Part shown: positions 9,615 to 19,213 of the stretch, one piece after another
How positions within the stretch are numbered: the first letter of the stretch is position 1
How the letters are laid out: each line of letters begins with the position of its first letter
Origin: an uncultured Pelagibacteraceae bacterium
Lineage (GTDB): Bacteria > Pseudomonadota > Alphaproteobacteria > Pelagibacterales > Pelagibacteraceae
NCBI GenBank assembly: GCA_902514805.1
Contig: CABXSF010000003.1
Coordinates: 1 to 64,000 of the forward strand
Length of the DNA stretch: 64,000 bases
Direction of reading: 5' to 3'
The notes under the pieces: generated by a model
Databases searched by the model: none
Told to the model about the DNA's origin: nothing
The model's input: the letters and a program-made list of their open reading frames with translations, nothing else
Position numbers and translations under genes: made by a program

Positions 9615-10352
9615 TTAATTGGGAATCTTGCATATTGGAATTGGCTCCATTTTGTGCAAGTTTGATTTTCTAATTTGAATATATTTATCTCGATTTTTAG
9701 AATTCTCGTTATCCATCGCTTCTTCTATTTCTTTGTATGATAATCCTAGTTGACCTTCATCAGTTCTACCATCATCCCAAAGACCATCGGTTGGTGCTGC
9801 TTTAATAATATCATCAAGTATTTTCAGTTCTCTTCCAAGTTCCCATACTTCTGTTTTATTACAATCTGCAATTGGAGATATATCAACTCCTCCATCACCA
9901 TATTTTGTATAAAAACCAACTCCAAAATCTTCTACTTTATTTCCTGTTCCAACCACTATTCCATTGTTAGCTGCAGCCACTTGATAAAGAGTTGCCATTC
10001 TTAATCTAGCACGAGAATTGGCCATCCCGTGTTCACTATCAAATTTACCTAAAGTATTTCCAAATGTTTTAAACAAATTATCTAGTTCTATTGTATGACC
10101 TTGAACATTTTTAAAATTTTTTTTCAACCACTCTTGATGTCTTATACTTAAATCGTGTTGAATATCTTTTTGTTTTATTGGCATAGATAAAACTATAGTT
10201 TTTAGACCTGTCATTGCACTTAATGTACTTGAAACAGAGGAGTCAATTCCCCCAGAAATACCTATAACTAAAGACTCCGCTTTTTTTGGCATTGAATTAA
10301 CATAATTCAATATCCACTCCTTTATAAATATAGCTTTTTTTGATGCATCCAT
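9615..10352 (-). CDS. nadE: NAD+ synthetase, ammonia-dependent
   Basis: A 245-aa NadE that amidates nicotinic acid adenine dinucleotide. The ATP-pyrophosphatase P-loop is VIGISGGIDSSVSS; NKVEDFGVGFYTKYGDGGVDISPI and PTDGLWDDGRTDEGQLG are further family blocks. The glutaminase (nitrilase-type) domain of long NadE is absent, so ammonia is probably the direct nitrogen donor. It lies 37 bases below the DAHP synthase gene on the same strand. Confidence 0.94.
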   Translation of the reverse strand: MDASKKAIFIKEWILNYVNSMPKKAESLVIGISGGIDSSVSSTLSAMTGLKTIVLSMPIKQKDIQHDLSIRHQEWLKKNFKNVQGHTIELDNLFKTFGNTLGKFDSEHGMANSRARLRMATLYQVAAANNGIVVGTGNKVEDFGVGFYTKYGDGGVDISPIADCNKTEVWELGRELKILDDIIKAAPTDGLWDDGRTDEGQLGLSYKEIEEAMDNENSKNRDKYIQIRKSNLHKMEPIPICKIPN

Positions 10353-10389
10353 GATTCTTATATAATGTAAAAATTAAATTTTTAAATGT

Positions 10390-11769
10390 CTAAGATGCCG
10401 CTTTAATTGCATTTTTTGCATAATTGGAATTCTTTTTAATCTCGTCAGAAATCAAAAAAGCTAATTCCAAGGCCTGATCAGCATTCAATCTTGGATCGCA
10501 ATGCGTATGGTATCTGCTTGATAAATCTTGGTCTGAAATATTTTTTGCACCACCAGTACATTCTGTCACATTCTGACCTGTCATTTCTATATGAAGACCG
10601 CCAGCATAAGATCCTTCACTTTGATGAACTTCAAAAACGTTTTTTACCTCTTTGACCACATTGTTAAATGGTCTCGTTTTAAATCCGGTTGTAGAAACTA
10701 AAGTGTTTCCATGCATCGGATCACATGACCAAACTACATTGAGACCCTCTTTTTTAATTCCTCTAATAAGTTTTGGTAGAAACTTTTCAACTTTATCGTG
10801 TCCATATCTCGAAATAAGAGTAATTTTTCCTTTTTCATTTTTAGGATTAATGACCTCACAAATTTTTGCTATCTCATCTGCTTTTGATGTTGGCCCACAT
10901 TTAATTCCAATTGGATTTTCTATTCCTCTACAAAATTCAACGTGTCCACCATCTAATTGTCTAGTTCTATCTCCAATCCAAACAAAATGAGCAGAAGTGT
11001 CATGGTATTCTCCTGTAGTAGAGTCTGTTCTTGTCATGCTTTCTTCAAATGGTAAATGAAGAGCTTCATGAGAAGTCCAAAAATTGACTGTGTACAATCT
11101 TCTATTAAATTCTGGAGTTATTCCGCAAGCTGCCATAAATCCAAGTGCGTCTGCAATTTTATCCTCTAGCTCTTTGAATTTTTTAGCTTGTGGACTATTT
11201 TTAATGTATCCCAAATTCCATAGATGAACTTTTTTTAAGTCTGCGAAACCTCCATTTGAAAAAGCCCTTAATAAATTAAGTGTAGATGCTGATTGAGAGT
11301 AAGCTCTAAATAATCTTTTTGGATCAGGTCTTCTGGCTTTTTCATTAAATTCAATTGAGTTAATGTTATCTCCTAGATAACTTGGTAATTCTTTTCCACC
11401 TTGTTTCTCAGTTGGTGCACTTCTTGGTTTAGAAAACTGTCCAGCAATTCTTCCAAGTTTAACAACTGGCAAAGATGCTGAGTAAGTTAAAATAAGTGAC
11501 ATTTGTAAAATTACTTTAAAAGTATCCCTTATGTTATCAGGATGAAATTCTGCGAAACTTTCTGCGCAATCTCCTCCTTGAAGTAAGAATGCCTTACCAT
11601 CTACAACTTCTGCAAGTTGATCTTTTAAATGTCTAGTCTCGCCAGCAAATACCAATGGTGGAGAAGATTTTAATTTATTTAATACCATGTTAAGTTCTTT
11701 CTCATCATCGTATGATGGGACATGCTTAACAGGATATTTTCTCCAAGAGTTAACTTTCCAATTTTTCAT
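10390..11769 (-). CDS. DAHP synthase, class II
   Basis: A 459-aa class II (plant-like) 3-deoxy-D-arabino-heptulosonate-7-phosphate synthase, the first step of the shikimate pathway from PEP and erythrose 4-phosphate. Signatures: W-RKYPVKHVPSY near the start, LLQGGDCAESFAEF, KLGRIAGQFSKPRS, HLWNLGY, VWIGDRTRQLDGGHVEFCRG, CDPMHGNT and the final YHTHCDPRLNADQALELAF. Length fits class II. The minus-strand run continues to nadE. No leader peptide or attenuator is visible in the 59 bases upstream. Confidence 0.94.
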   Translation of the reverse strand: MKNWKVNSWRKYPVKHVPSYDDEKELNMVLNKLKSSPPLVFAGETRHLKDQLAEVVDGKAFLLQGGDCAESFAEFHPDNIRDTFKVILQMSLILTYSASLPVVKLGRIAGQFSKPRSAPTEKQGGKELPSYLGDNINSIEFNEKARRPDPKRLFRAYSQSASTLNLLRAFSNGGFADLKKVHLWNLGYIKNSPQAKKFKELEDKIADALGFMAACGITPEFNRRLYTVNFWTSHEALHLPFEESMTRTDSTTGEYHDTSAHFVWIGDRTRQLDGGHVEFCRGIENPIGIKCGPTSKADEIAKICEVINPKNEKGKITLISRYGHDKVEKFLPKLIRGIKKEGLNVVWSCDPMHGNTLVSTTGFKTRPFNNVVKEVKNVFEVHQSEGSYAGGLHIEMTGQNVTECTGGAKNISDQDLSSRYHTHCDPRLNADQALELAFLISDEIKKNSNYAKNAIKAAS

Positions 11770-11828
11770 ATTTCAACCTTAAGATGAATATATAACGAAA
11801 TTATGACAAAAGAGAATACTTATTTTAT

Positions 11829-13649
11829 TTACTCAACTGTTACTGATTTAGCTAAATTTCTCGGTTTATCGATGTCGTACCCTTTTTTTAATGCCGAATA
11901 GTAGGCAAGTTTCTGTAAAGGTATAGTAACTAAAAAAGGAAACAAATCATCGTCTGTATTTTCAACTTCTATAGTCTCCCATATGTTTTCTGAATACACT
12001 TCATCTTTACTTTTATTTGTAATAAGTAATACTTTTGCCCCCCTAGCTATCACTTCCTGCATATTCGAAATTGTTTTTTTATAATGTTGGTCTCTTGGTG
12101 CAATTACAACAACAGGCATTCCATCCTCAATAAGTGCTAATGGCCCGTGTTTCATTTCACCTGCTGGATAACCTTCAGCATGTACATAAGCTAACTCTTT
12201 AAGTTTTAACGCTCCTTCTAATGCTATTGGAAAAGAATAACCTCTTCCCAAAAACATCGATCCTTTTGCATCTATAAATGAACCACATATTGATTGTATT
12301 TTGTTTTCAGTTGTTAAGGATTTTTTCACTAATTCAGCAAGACTAAATAATTTTTTAATTTTAATTAAATAATCTTTTTTACTAATATCTTTTCTTTTTT
12401 GGGCTAATTTTAAACTAAGTATATATAAAACAAGCATTTGTCCCAGGAAAGCTTTGGTTGATGCAACCCCAATTTCTGGCCCACAATGAATTGGTAAAAC
12501 AAACTTAGAGTCTCTTGCTATTGAACTTTCAATAACATTTACAACTGAGCATGTTTTCATCTTATTTTTATTACAAAGATCTAAGGCTGCATAAGTATCA
12601 GCAGTTTCACCCGATTGAGACACAAATATATAAAGACAGTCTTTTTTAAATTTATTTTTTCTATAACGAAATTCTGATGCTATATCTACGCTTACATCAA
12701 ATGACGTTAATTGTTCAAACCAGTATTTTGCAATAATACATGAATGGTAAGCTGTGCCACATCCGATCAAAGTAATAGAATTTATTTCCTTTTCTTTAAA
12801 TGGAAAATTAAAAATATTAATGTCTTTATTTATTTTATCTATATATTCATTAACACAATTTTTAATTGTATTTGGCTGTTCATCAATTTCTTTAGCCATA
12901 AAATGTTTGTAGTCACCCTTTTCATAATTTTGTTCATCAGAAGACAAAAGTAATATTTTTTTATTAATTTTTTTTCCACTCTGATTAAAAAATTCAACAT
13001 TATCTTTTTTAATAATGCAAATCTCACCATCGTTAAGATACGATATTTTGTTTGTCATAGACTTAAGCGCGTAAGAATCTGATCCTAAATAGTTTTCACT
13101 CGGACCATAACCAACAGCTAAAGGGGAGCCTCTTCTGGCGCCGATTATTAAATTAGGGTTATCTTTAAAGATAATACCTAAAGCAAAACTTCCATGAAGT
13201 TTTTTTAAAACTTTAATAACTGCATCTTTAAGACTATCTTTTTTTAAATATTCAGTAATAAGATGAACAATAACCTCGGTATCTGTTTGTGACTTAAACT
13301 TATGTCCTTTATTTATTAAAAACTTTTTTAACAATGTTGAGTTTTCAATTATTCCATTGTGAACTACAGATACATTTTCTGACGAATGTGGATGAGCGTT
13401 AATTGTGTTTGGAGCACCGTGCGTTGCCCATCGTACATGCCCAATTCCAACATTTCCTGTTAGCTTTGATTTTGAAACAGCTTCTTCCAAACTCTCAACT
13501 CTACCCTCGCATTTAACTTCTTTAATAATGCCAGAGTCAATCGTGGCTATTCCCGCAGAGTCGTAACCTCTATATTCCAATTTTTTTAACGAATTTATAA
13601 TTGGTGATGATACTAATTTATTACTTGTTATTCCAATAATTCCACACAT
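11829..13649 (-). CDS. glmS: Glutamine-fructose-6-phosphate aminotransferase
   Basis: GlmS (606 aa) makes glucosamine 6-phosphate for peptidoglycan and lipid A. The mature N-terminal nucleophile is in MCGIIGITS. The class II glutaminase domain spans about residues 1-220, and two SIS sugar-isomerase domains follow (SQSGETADTYAAL, VASTKAFLGQM, LGRGYSFPIALEGALKLKE). It ends in KPRNLAKSVTVE, the typical C-terminal tail. Only three bases separate it from glmU upstream, so there is no room for a glmS ribozyme. Confidence 0.97.
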   Translation of the reverse strand: MCGIIGITSNKLVSSPIINSLKKLEYRGYDSAGIATIDSGIIKEVKCEGRVESLEEAVSKSKLTGNVGIGHVRWATHGAPNTINAHPHSSENVSVVHNGIIENSTLLKKFLINKGHKFKSQTDTEVIVHLITEYLKKDSLKDAVIKVLKKLHGSFALGIIFKDNPNLIIGARRGSPLAVGYGPSENYLGSDSYALKSMTNKISYLNDGEICIIKKDNVEFFNQSGKKINKKILLLSSDEQNYEKGDYKHFMAKEIDEQPNTIKNCVNEYIDKINKDINIFNFPFKEKEINSITLIGCGTAYHSCIIAKYWFEQLTSFDVSVDIASEFRYRKNKFKKDCLYIFVSQSGETADTYAALDLCNKNKMKTCSVVNVIESSIARDSKFVLPIHCGPEIGVASTKAFLGQMLVLYILSLKLAQKRKDISKKDYLIKIKKLFSLAELVKKSLTTENKIQSICGSFIDAKGSMFLGRGYSFPIALEGALKLKELAYVHAEGYPAGEMKHGPLALIEDGMPVVVIAPRDQHYKKTISNMQEVIARGAKVLLITNKSKDEVYSENIWETIEVENTDDDLFPFLVTIPLQKLAYYSALKKGYDIDKPRNLAKSVTVE

Positions 13650-13652
13650 AAT

Positions 13653-14264
13653 TTATTTTTTTTTCTTGTAATTTTTTACTTCAGTTTGTTTTGCTCTTGT
13701 TAAAGCTAAAGAACCATTATTGACATTTTGAGTGATTACAGAACTAGCTCCAACAATTGCTTTTTTTCCAATTCTAACCGGAGCAACTAATGAGGTGTTT
13801 GATCCTATAAAAGCACCATCTTCAACAATTGTTTTGCTTTTTTTAACTCCATCAAAATTACAAGTAATAGTTCCTGCACCAATATTTGATTTTTTTCCTA
13901 TTGTTGCATCACCAATATAAGTAAGATGATTTGCCTTTGAATTTTTTTTTAGTCGAGATTTTTTAATCTCAACAAAGTTACCGACTTTTGAACCTTCTTC
14001 CAAAACAGTCCCAGGTCTTAAACGTGCATAGGGACCAATTGAAACATTATTATCAACACTTACACCTTCAAGATGTGAAAATGCTAATATTTTTACGTTA
14101 TTTTTAATTTTTACTTTTGATCCAAAAACAACATACGGTTCTATTGTTACATTTTTTCCAATTTTAGTATCATTTGAAAAAAAAACAGTCTCAGGCGCAG
14201 TCATTTTAACACCTTGGTTTAAAAATTTTTTTCTAAATTTATTTTGAATATCAGTTTGTTTCAT
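13653..14264 (-). CDS. glmU: GlmU acetyltransferase half only (glucosamine-1-phosphate N-acetyltransferase)
   Basis: A 203-aa left-handed beta-helix protein matching the C-terminal half of Glm[21 protein letters not shown], the catalytic-His segment [13 protein letters not shown] (His about 113), [14 protein letters not shown] and [17 protein letters not shown]. It starts in the linker that in normal GlmU joins the uridylyltransferase and acetyltransferase domains. The roughly 230-residue N-terminal domain is missing, and the divergent phosphatase gene starts 72 bases upstream, so it is not hidden by a frameshift. The UDP-GlcNAc-forming activity must be encoded elsewhere. Confidence 0.88.
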   Translation of the reverse strand: MKQTDIQNKFRKKFLNQGVKMTAPETVFFSNDTKIGKNVTIEPYVVFGSKVKIKNNVKILAFSHLEGVSVDNNVSIGPYARLRPGTVLEEGSKVGNFVEIKKSRLKKNSKANHLTYIGDATIGKKSNIGAGTITCNFDGVKKSKTIVEDGAFIGSNTSLVAPVRIGKKAIVGASSVITQNVNNGSLALTRAKQTEVKNYKKKK

Positions 14265-14335
14265 TGATTTTTTCTTATAGATAAGTATTTATGATAAAGA
14301 ATTCACAAAATATTTCTTAATAATACTTTTTAAAA

Positions 14336-15025
14336 ATGAGTCAAAAGTTCACAGTTTTAGTAGATTTAGATGGAACCATAGTAGATACGGCTCCAGATCT
14401 AATGAATGCACACAATTATGTAATGAAAAAATTTGGGTTCGAGACAAAAACAACAGAGGAAATTAGAAACTTAGTTGGTAAAGGCGCTGGTGCTTTGATT
14501 GGAAGATCAATTTGGGGAACAGCTAAAAAGGAGTTTGGAAAAATATCAGATCAAAAAATTAAAGATCAAATGATAAAGGATTTTATAGATTATTATGCAA
14601 AAAATATTGTTAATGAAAGTAAGATTATCGATGGTGTGATAGAATTTTTGAAATGGTCAAAACAAAATGATATTTCACTAGCAGTTTGTACAAATAAGCA
14701 AGAGCATCTAGCAATTGATTTATTAAAAAAAATAAAAATTTTTGACTATTTTGAATATGTTGCTGGTAGCAATACTTTTGATTATTGCAAACCTGATCCT
14801 AGACATTTAACTTCTGTTATTGAAATTCTTCAAGGAGATTTAAAAAAATCATTAATGATTGGTGATAGTGAAACAGATTCTGCTGCTGCTAATTCTGCAA
14901 GATTACCATTTATATTGCTCGAGGACGGATATACTGATAAAAAGGTAATCGAAATACCTCATGATCACTTGGTAACCAACTTTAAGGGGATTGAAAAAAT
15001 AGTTTCAAAATATTTGAATACTTAA
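14336..15025 (+). CDS. HAD-family phosphatase, phosphoglycolate-phosphatase-like
   Basis: A 229-aa haloacid-dehalogenase hydrolase with the nucleophile motif VDLDGTIVDTAPDLM at the N terminus, the Thr motif around VCTNKQEHLA, and KPDPRHL with MIGDSETDSAAA for motifs III and IV. The small helical cap between motifs I and II resembles Gph. The natural substrate is not readable: phosphoglycolate is one possibility, other phosphosugars another. It is divergent from glmU and 34 bases upstream of prpD. Confidence 0.82.
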   Translation: MSQKFTVLVDLDGTIVDTAPDLMNAHNYVMKKFGFETKTTEEIRNLVGKGAGALIGRSIWGTAKKEFGKISDQKIKDQMIKDFIDYYAKNIVNESKIIDGVIEFLKWSKQNDISLAVCTNKQEHLAIDLLKKIKIFDYFEYVAGSNTFDYCKPDPRHLTSVIEILQGDLKKSLMIGDSETDSAAANSARLPFILLEDGYTDKKVIEIPHDHLVTNFKGIEKIVSKYLNT

Positions 15026-15059
15026 CACAAATGAAGTACTTAACTCAAAAAGGAATAAA

Positions 15060-16562
15060 TTGAGAATACATAAAGTAAAAGTTTTTGCATCAAAAGATAA
15101 ATTGAGTAAAAAAAATCAACTAGCATGGAAAATTGCAGAAATCGCAAGTGATAACGCTAATCTGAATAAAGACTCTGTTGATATGGTGATAAACAGGATA
15201 ATTGATAATGCATCTGTTGCTATCGCTTCATTAAATAGAAAAGCTGTAATTACCTCAAGAGAAATGGCAATGAAACACCCAAGATCTAATGGTGCAACTT
15301 TATTTGGAATTAATTCAAAAAAGAAATTTGATTGTGAGTGGGCTGCTTGGTCAAATGGAACTGCAGTAAGAGAATTAGATTTCCACGATACCTTTTTAGC
15401 AGCAGATTATAGTCATCCAGGAGATAATATTCCTGCATTAATGGCTGTTGCACAACAAAAGAAAGTCTCCGGTTTAAATCTTATTAAAGGAATTATTACT
15501 GCATATGAGGTGCAAGTGAACCTTGTCAAAGGAATCTGTCTTCATAAACATAAAGTAGATCATATCGCTCACTTAGGTCCAAGTGTTGCGGCAGGTTTAG
15601 GAACAATGCTAAATCTTAAAACTGAAACTATTTATCAAGCTGTTCAACAAGCATTGCATGTTACTGTTTCTACTAGACAATCTAGAAAAGGAGAAATTTC
15701 TAGCTGGAAAGCTTTTGCTCCTGCGCATGCTGGAAAACTTGGTATAGAGGCAGTCGATAGAGCAATGAGAGGTGAAGGAGCCCCAAGCCCAATTTATGAA
15801 GGAGAAGATAGTGTGGTTGCAAGAATACTCGATGGAAAAAAAGCATTATATAAAGTTCCACTTCCAAAAAAAAATCAGGAAAAAAAAGCTATTCTAGAAA
15901 CTTACACAAAAGAATATTCAGCAGAATATCAAGCGCAAGCGCTTATAGACCTTGCAAAAAAATTAAATAGAAAAATAAACAGTTTAAATGAAATTAAAAA
16001 AATAGATATATATACAAGTCATCATACTCATTATGTAATTGGAACCGGAGCAAACGATCCACAAAAAATGGATCCTAATGCGAGTAGAGAAACTTTAGAT
16101 CATTCAATAATGTATATATTTGCTGTTGCTTTAGAGGATGCTGATTGGCATCACGTAAAATCCTATAGCAAATCAAGAGCAAGAAAAAAAACCACCATTA
16201 AAATATGGAGATCTATTAAAACTCATGAGGATAAAAAATGGACTAAACGTTATCATGATCCAAACCCAAAAAATAAAGCTTTTGGGGCTAAAGTTATAGT
16301 CACATTAAAAAATAATAAAAAAATTGTTGAGGAACAAGGGGTTGCAGATGCTCATCCTTATGGTTTAAGGCCGTTCAAAAGGGCTAATTATATTCAAAAG
16401 TTTTTAACACTCACAAAGGATATTATACCAAAAAAAGAGTCAGACAGATTTCTCAAAGACATTCAAAACTTAAGAAAATTAAAGTCAAATCAGTTACACA
16501 AATTAAATATTGAAATTAATAGTAGAGATATTAAAAAAAATAAAAAAATTGGTATTTTTTAA
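15060..16562 (+). CDS. prpD: 2-Methylcitrate dehydratase
   Basis: A 500-aa MmgE/PrpD-family protein that dehydrates 2-methylcitrate in propionate breakdown. Family blocks include ELDFHDTFLAADYSHPGDNIPALMAV, HKVDHIAHLGPSVAAGLG and WKAFAPAHAGKLG. The start is TTG at 15060, preceded at good spacing by AAAAAGGAAT; no in-frame ATG serves. A 10-codon frame (15031-15063) overlaps this start. It heads prpD-prpB-prpC and overlaps prpB by one base. Confidence 0.93.
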   Translation: MRIHKVKVFASKDKLSKKNQLAWKIAEIASDNANLNKDSVDMVINRIIDNASVAIASLNRKAVITSREMAMKHPRSNGATLFGINSKKKFDCEWAAWSNGTAVRELDFHDTFLAADYSHPGDNIPALMAVAQQKKVSGLNLIKGIITAYEVQVNLVKGICLHKHKVDHIAHLGPSVAAGLGTMLNLKTETIYQAVQQALHVTVSTRQSRKGEISSWKAFAPAHAGKLGIEAVDRAMRGEGAPSPIYEGEDSVVARILDGKKALYKVPLPKKNQEKKAILETYTKEYSAEYQAQALIDLAKKLNRKINSLNEIKKIDIYTSHHTHYVIGTGANDPQKMDPNASRETLDHSIMYIFAVALEDADWHHVKSYSKSRARKKTTIKIWRSIKTHEDKKWTKRYHDPNPKNKAFGAKVIVTLKNNKKIVEEQGVADAHPYGLRPFKRANYIQKFLTLTKDIIPKKESDRFLKDIQNLRKLKSNQLHKLNIEINSRDIKKNKKIGIF

Positions 16563-17458
16563 TGCACTTTATTAAAAAAAAAATAAAAGAAAAAAGAAAA
16601 GATTTTGTTGATAAATTAAAAAGTGGAAAAATTTTAAGAGTTCCTGGTGCATACAACCCATTAACTGCTAAAGTAATTGAAGAAATTGGTTATGACGCTG
16701 TTTATGTTTCTGGTGGAGTGATGTCTAATGACCTTGGTTACCCAGATATAGGCCTTACTACACTTGAGGATGTAAGTAACAGATCAAAACAAATAGCAAG
16801 AGTTACAAACCTACCTACAATTGTAGATATTGATACTGGTTTTAAATCTTGCAAAAAAACGATTAAAACTTTCGAAAAATTTGGTGTGACAGCGGTACAT
16901 ATAGAAGACCAAGTTGAGAGAAAAAGATGTGGTCACCTTGATAACAAAGAACTTATTTCTGCTAAAAAAATGGTAAAAAAAATTGAAGAGTGTGTTAAAG
17001 CCAAAAAGGATAAAAATTTTAAGATAATTGCTAGATCTGATGCAAAAAGTGTTGAAGGAATAGATAAGATGATTGATAGATGTAAAGCATATATCGACGC
17101 AGGGGCCGAAATAGTTTTTCCTGAAGCTTTAAAAGATAAAGGTGAATTTGAAAAAGTGAGGAAAAGTCTAAGTTCATATTTATTAGCAAACATGACAGAA
17201 TTTGGAAAATCAGATCTTTTGGATTATAAAGAGCTGGAAACTTTGGGTTATAATATTGTTATTTATCCCGTAACAACTCAAAGACTAGCAATGAAAAGTG
17301 TGGAGGAAGGTTTGAAGAAAATTTTTGAAGAGGGACATCAAAAAAACCTTGTTGAAAAAATGCAGACTAGAAGTAGATTGTATGATTTGGTGGATTATGA
17401 AAAATACAATGCTCTCGATAAAAAAATATATAATTTTAGTACAGATGGACATGATTAA
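16562..17458 (+). CDS. prpB: 2-Methylisocitrate lyase
   Basis: A 298-aa PEP mutase/isocitrate lyase superfamily enzyme splitting 2-methylisocitrate to pyruvate and succinate. It shows RVPGAYNPLTAKVIEEIGYD, the metal-binding VDIDTGF, and the active-site loop KRCGH in EDQVERKRCGHLDNKE. The KRCGH signature and about 300-residue length suit PrpB rather than full isocitrate lyase. One-base overlaps (TAATG) tie it to prpD and prpC. Confidence 0.94.
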   Translation: MHFIKKKIKEKRKDFVDKLKSGKILRVPGAYNPLTAKVIEEIGYDAVYVSGGVMSNDLGYPDIGLTTLEDVSNRSKQIARVTNLPTIVDIDTGFKSCKKTIKTFEKFGVTAVHIEDQVERKRCGHLDNKELISAKKMVKKIEECVKAKKDKNFKIIARSDAKSVEGIDKMIDRCKAYIDAGAEIVFPEALKDKGEFEKVRKSLSSYLLANMTEFGKSDLLDYKELETLGYNIVIYPVTTQRLAMKSVEEGLKKIFEEGHQKNLVEKMQTRSRLYDLVDYEKYNALDKKIYNFSTDGHD

Positions 17459-18582
17459 TGACTGAAGATATTAAAAAAGGTTTACTTGGAATTGTGGTTG
17501 ATGAAACGGAAGTTTCAAAAGTAATGCCAGAAATTAACTCTCTTACATATAGAGGATATGCTGCGCAAGACCTTTGTGCAAAATGTAAGTTTGAAGAAGT
17601 TGCATATCTTATACTAAATGGAGAGTTACCTTCTGAAAAACAGTTAAAAAATTTTGAAAAAGTTGAGAGGAAAGAGAGAAAACTATCAAAGACATTATTA
17701 GAAAGTATTAAGAATTTTCCTAAAAAATCACATCCAATGGATGTAGCAAGAACAGCAGTAAGTATAATGGGTTTAGAGGATAAAGAAACCAAAGATAACT
17801 CACAAGAAGCAAACTTGAGGAAAGTAATGAGAATTTTCGCAAAAACACCTGTTGCTTTGGCAGCCTTCTATAGAATTAGAAAAGGAAAAAAAATCATTAA
17901 ACCAAAGAATAATTTGTCATTTTCAGAAAATTTTTTTTACATGTGTTTTGGTAAAGTTCCTGAAAAAGAAATTGTAAAAGCGTTTGATGTATCTCTTGTA
18001 TTGTATGCTGAACATAGTTTTAATGTTTCTACATTTACCGCAAGAACAATAACTAGCAGCTTGTCAGACATTCATGGTGCAATTACTGGTGCTATTGCGA
18101 GTTTAAAAGGACCGTTGCACGGTGGTGCTAATGAGGAAGTAATGCATATGATGAATAAGATTAAAAAGCCCGAAAATGCATTGAATTGGATAAATAATGC
18201 TTTAGATCAAAAAGCTGTTGTTATGGGTTTTGGTCATAGAGTTTATAAAAGTGGTGATTCTAGAGTTCCAACAATGAGAGAATATTTTTCTAAAGTAGCG
18301 AGAGTAAAAAAAGATAAAAAGTTTGAGAAAATTTATGACATCGTTGAAAAGGTAATGATTGATAGAAAAAATATCCATCCAAATGTTGATTATCCTACTG
18401 GGCCGACTTATCATTTAATGGGATTTGACACAGACTTCTTTACACCAATTTTTGTAATTTCTAGGATAACAGGATGGTCTGCACATATTCTTGAGCAACA
18501 TGCAGCAAATAAATTAATTAGACCTCTTGCAAGCTACAAAGGTAATAGTTATAGAAAAGTTGTTCCTTTAAATCAAAGATAA
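17458..18582 (+). CDS. prpC: 2-Methylcitrate synthase
   Basis: A 374-aa citrate-synthase-fold enzyme condensing propionyl-CoA with oxaloacetate. Catalytic motifs are LPLHGGANEEVMHMM-type (KGPLHGGANEEV), GFGHRVYKSGDSRVP and the Asp region near MGFDTDFFTPIFVISRI. The short N terminus beginning KGLLGIVVDETEVSKV and the gene order favour PrpC over the TCA-cycle synthase. It ends two bases from the convergent FkbM gene, with no intrinsic terminator visible between them. Confidence 0.93.
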   Translation: MTEDIKKGLLGIVVDETEVSKVMPEINSLTYRGYAAQDLCAKCKFEEVAYLILNGELPSEKQLKNFEKVERKERKLSKTLLESIKNFPKKSHPMDVARTAVSIMGLEDKETKDNSQEANLRKVMRIFAKTPVALAAFYRIRKGKKIIKPKNNLSFSENFFYMCFGKVPEKEIVKAFDVSLVLYAEHSFNVSTFTARTITSSLSDIHGAITGAIASLKGPLHGGANEEVMHMMNKIKKPENALNWINNALDQKAVVMGFGHRVYKSGDSRVPTMREYFSKVARVKKDKKFEKIYDIVEKVMIDRKNIHPNVDYPTGPTYHLMGFDTDFFTPIFVISRITGWSAHILEQHAANKLIRPLASYKGNSYRKVVPLNQR

Positions 18583-18583
18583 G

Positions 18584-19198
18584 TTAAGTTTTAATAGCAA
18601 GAATATTTTCCTCATCAATTTTTGAAGTCTTATATCCGTAAACATTTAATTTCTTTAAAGTTTCCTCAAGTTTTTGTCCAGTTTTTTTGTATCCGTCGAA
18701 ATGTTTATATTCGAATAATATTTCTTTAATGTTTAAAGAGTTAAAGTCTATGTCATTTAGTATTTCATATTCACTACCCTCAACATCAATTAACAGTTTA
18801 TTAATTTGTTTTATTTGATATTTTTTTACAATATCTCTAAATCTTATTGTGTTTATTGAAACTTTTTCTATATCTTCTTCCTCAACTTTAAATCTTTTTG
18901 ATTTATGGTCAAGAATGTGTTGTTTATTGAATGATCCTATGCCACTTGACCAGTGTTTTTTTAATTTATTTATAGACTTTTCTTTTATAAAATAAAAATT
19001 CTTAATTTCATTTTTGTTAGATATTGCGACTTGTTCAATTATAACATTCTCTAGATGGATTAAATTTTTTTTTATTGCGACGACGTTATGTGGGACGGGT
19101 TCAACCAACAATACTTTTTCGGGCGATAATTTTTCAATATCGCCCTTAATATGAATGCCTATATGAGCTCCTAAAACTACTAAACCAAATTTACTCAT
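18584..19198 (-). CDS. FkbM-family methyltransferase
   Basis: A 204-aa SAM-dependent methyltransferase of the FkbM type. The VLLVEPVPHNVVAIKKNL segment and NKLLIDVEGSEYEIL are the characteristic SAM-binding and acidic motifs. FkbM proteins often O-methylate sugars or glycolipids, but the substrate here is unknown. It lies 15 bases after nrdB on the same strand, so it may be carried on the nrd transcript without a functional link. Confidence 0.78.
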   Translation of the reverse strand: MSKFGLVVLGAHIGIHIKGDIEKLSPEKVLLVEPVPHNVVAIKKNLIHLENVIIEQVAISNKNEIKNFYFIKEKSINKLKKHWSSGIGSFNKQHILDHKSKRFKVEEEDIEKVSINTIRFRDIVKKYQIKQINKLLIDVEGSEYEILNDIDFNSLNIKEILFEYKHFDGYKKTGQKLEETLKKLNVYGYKTSKIDEENILAIKT

Positions 19199-19213
19199 TT
19201 GGCATTATATGCA

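Noticed and set aside
13650..13652. glmS ribozyme
   Set aside because: Only three bases separate glmU and glmS.
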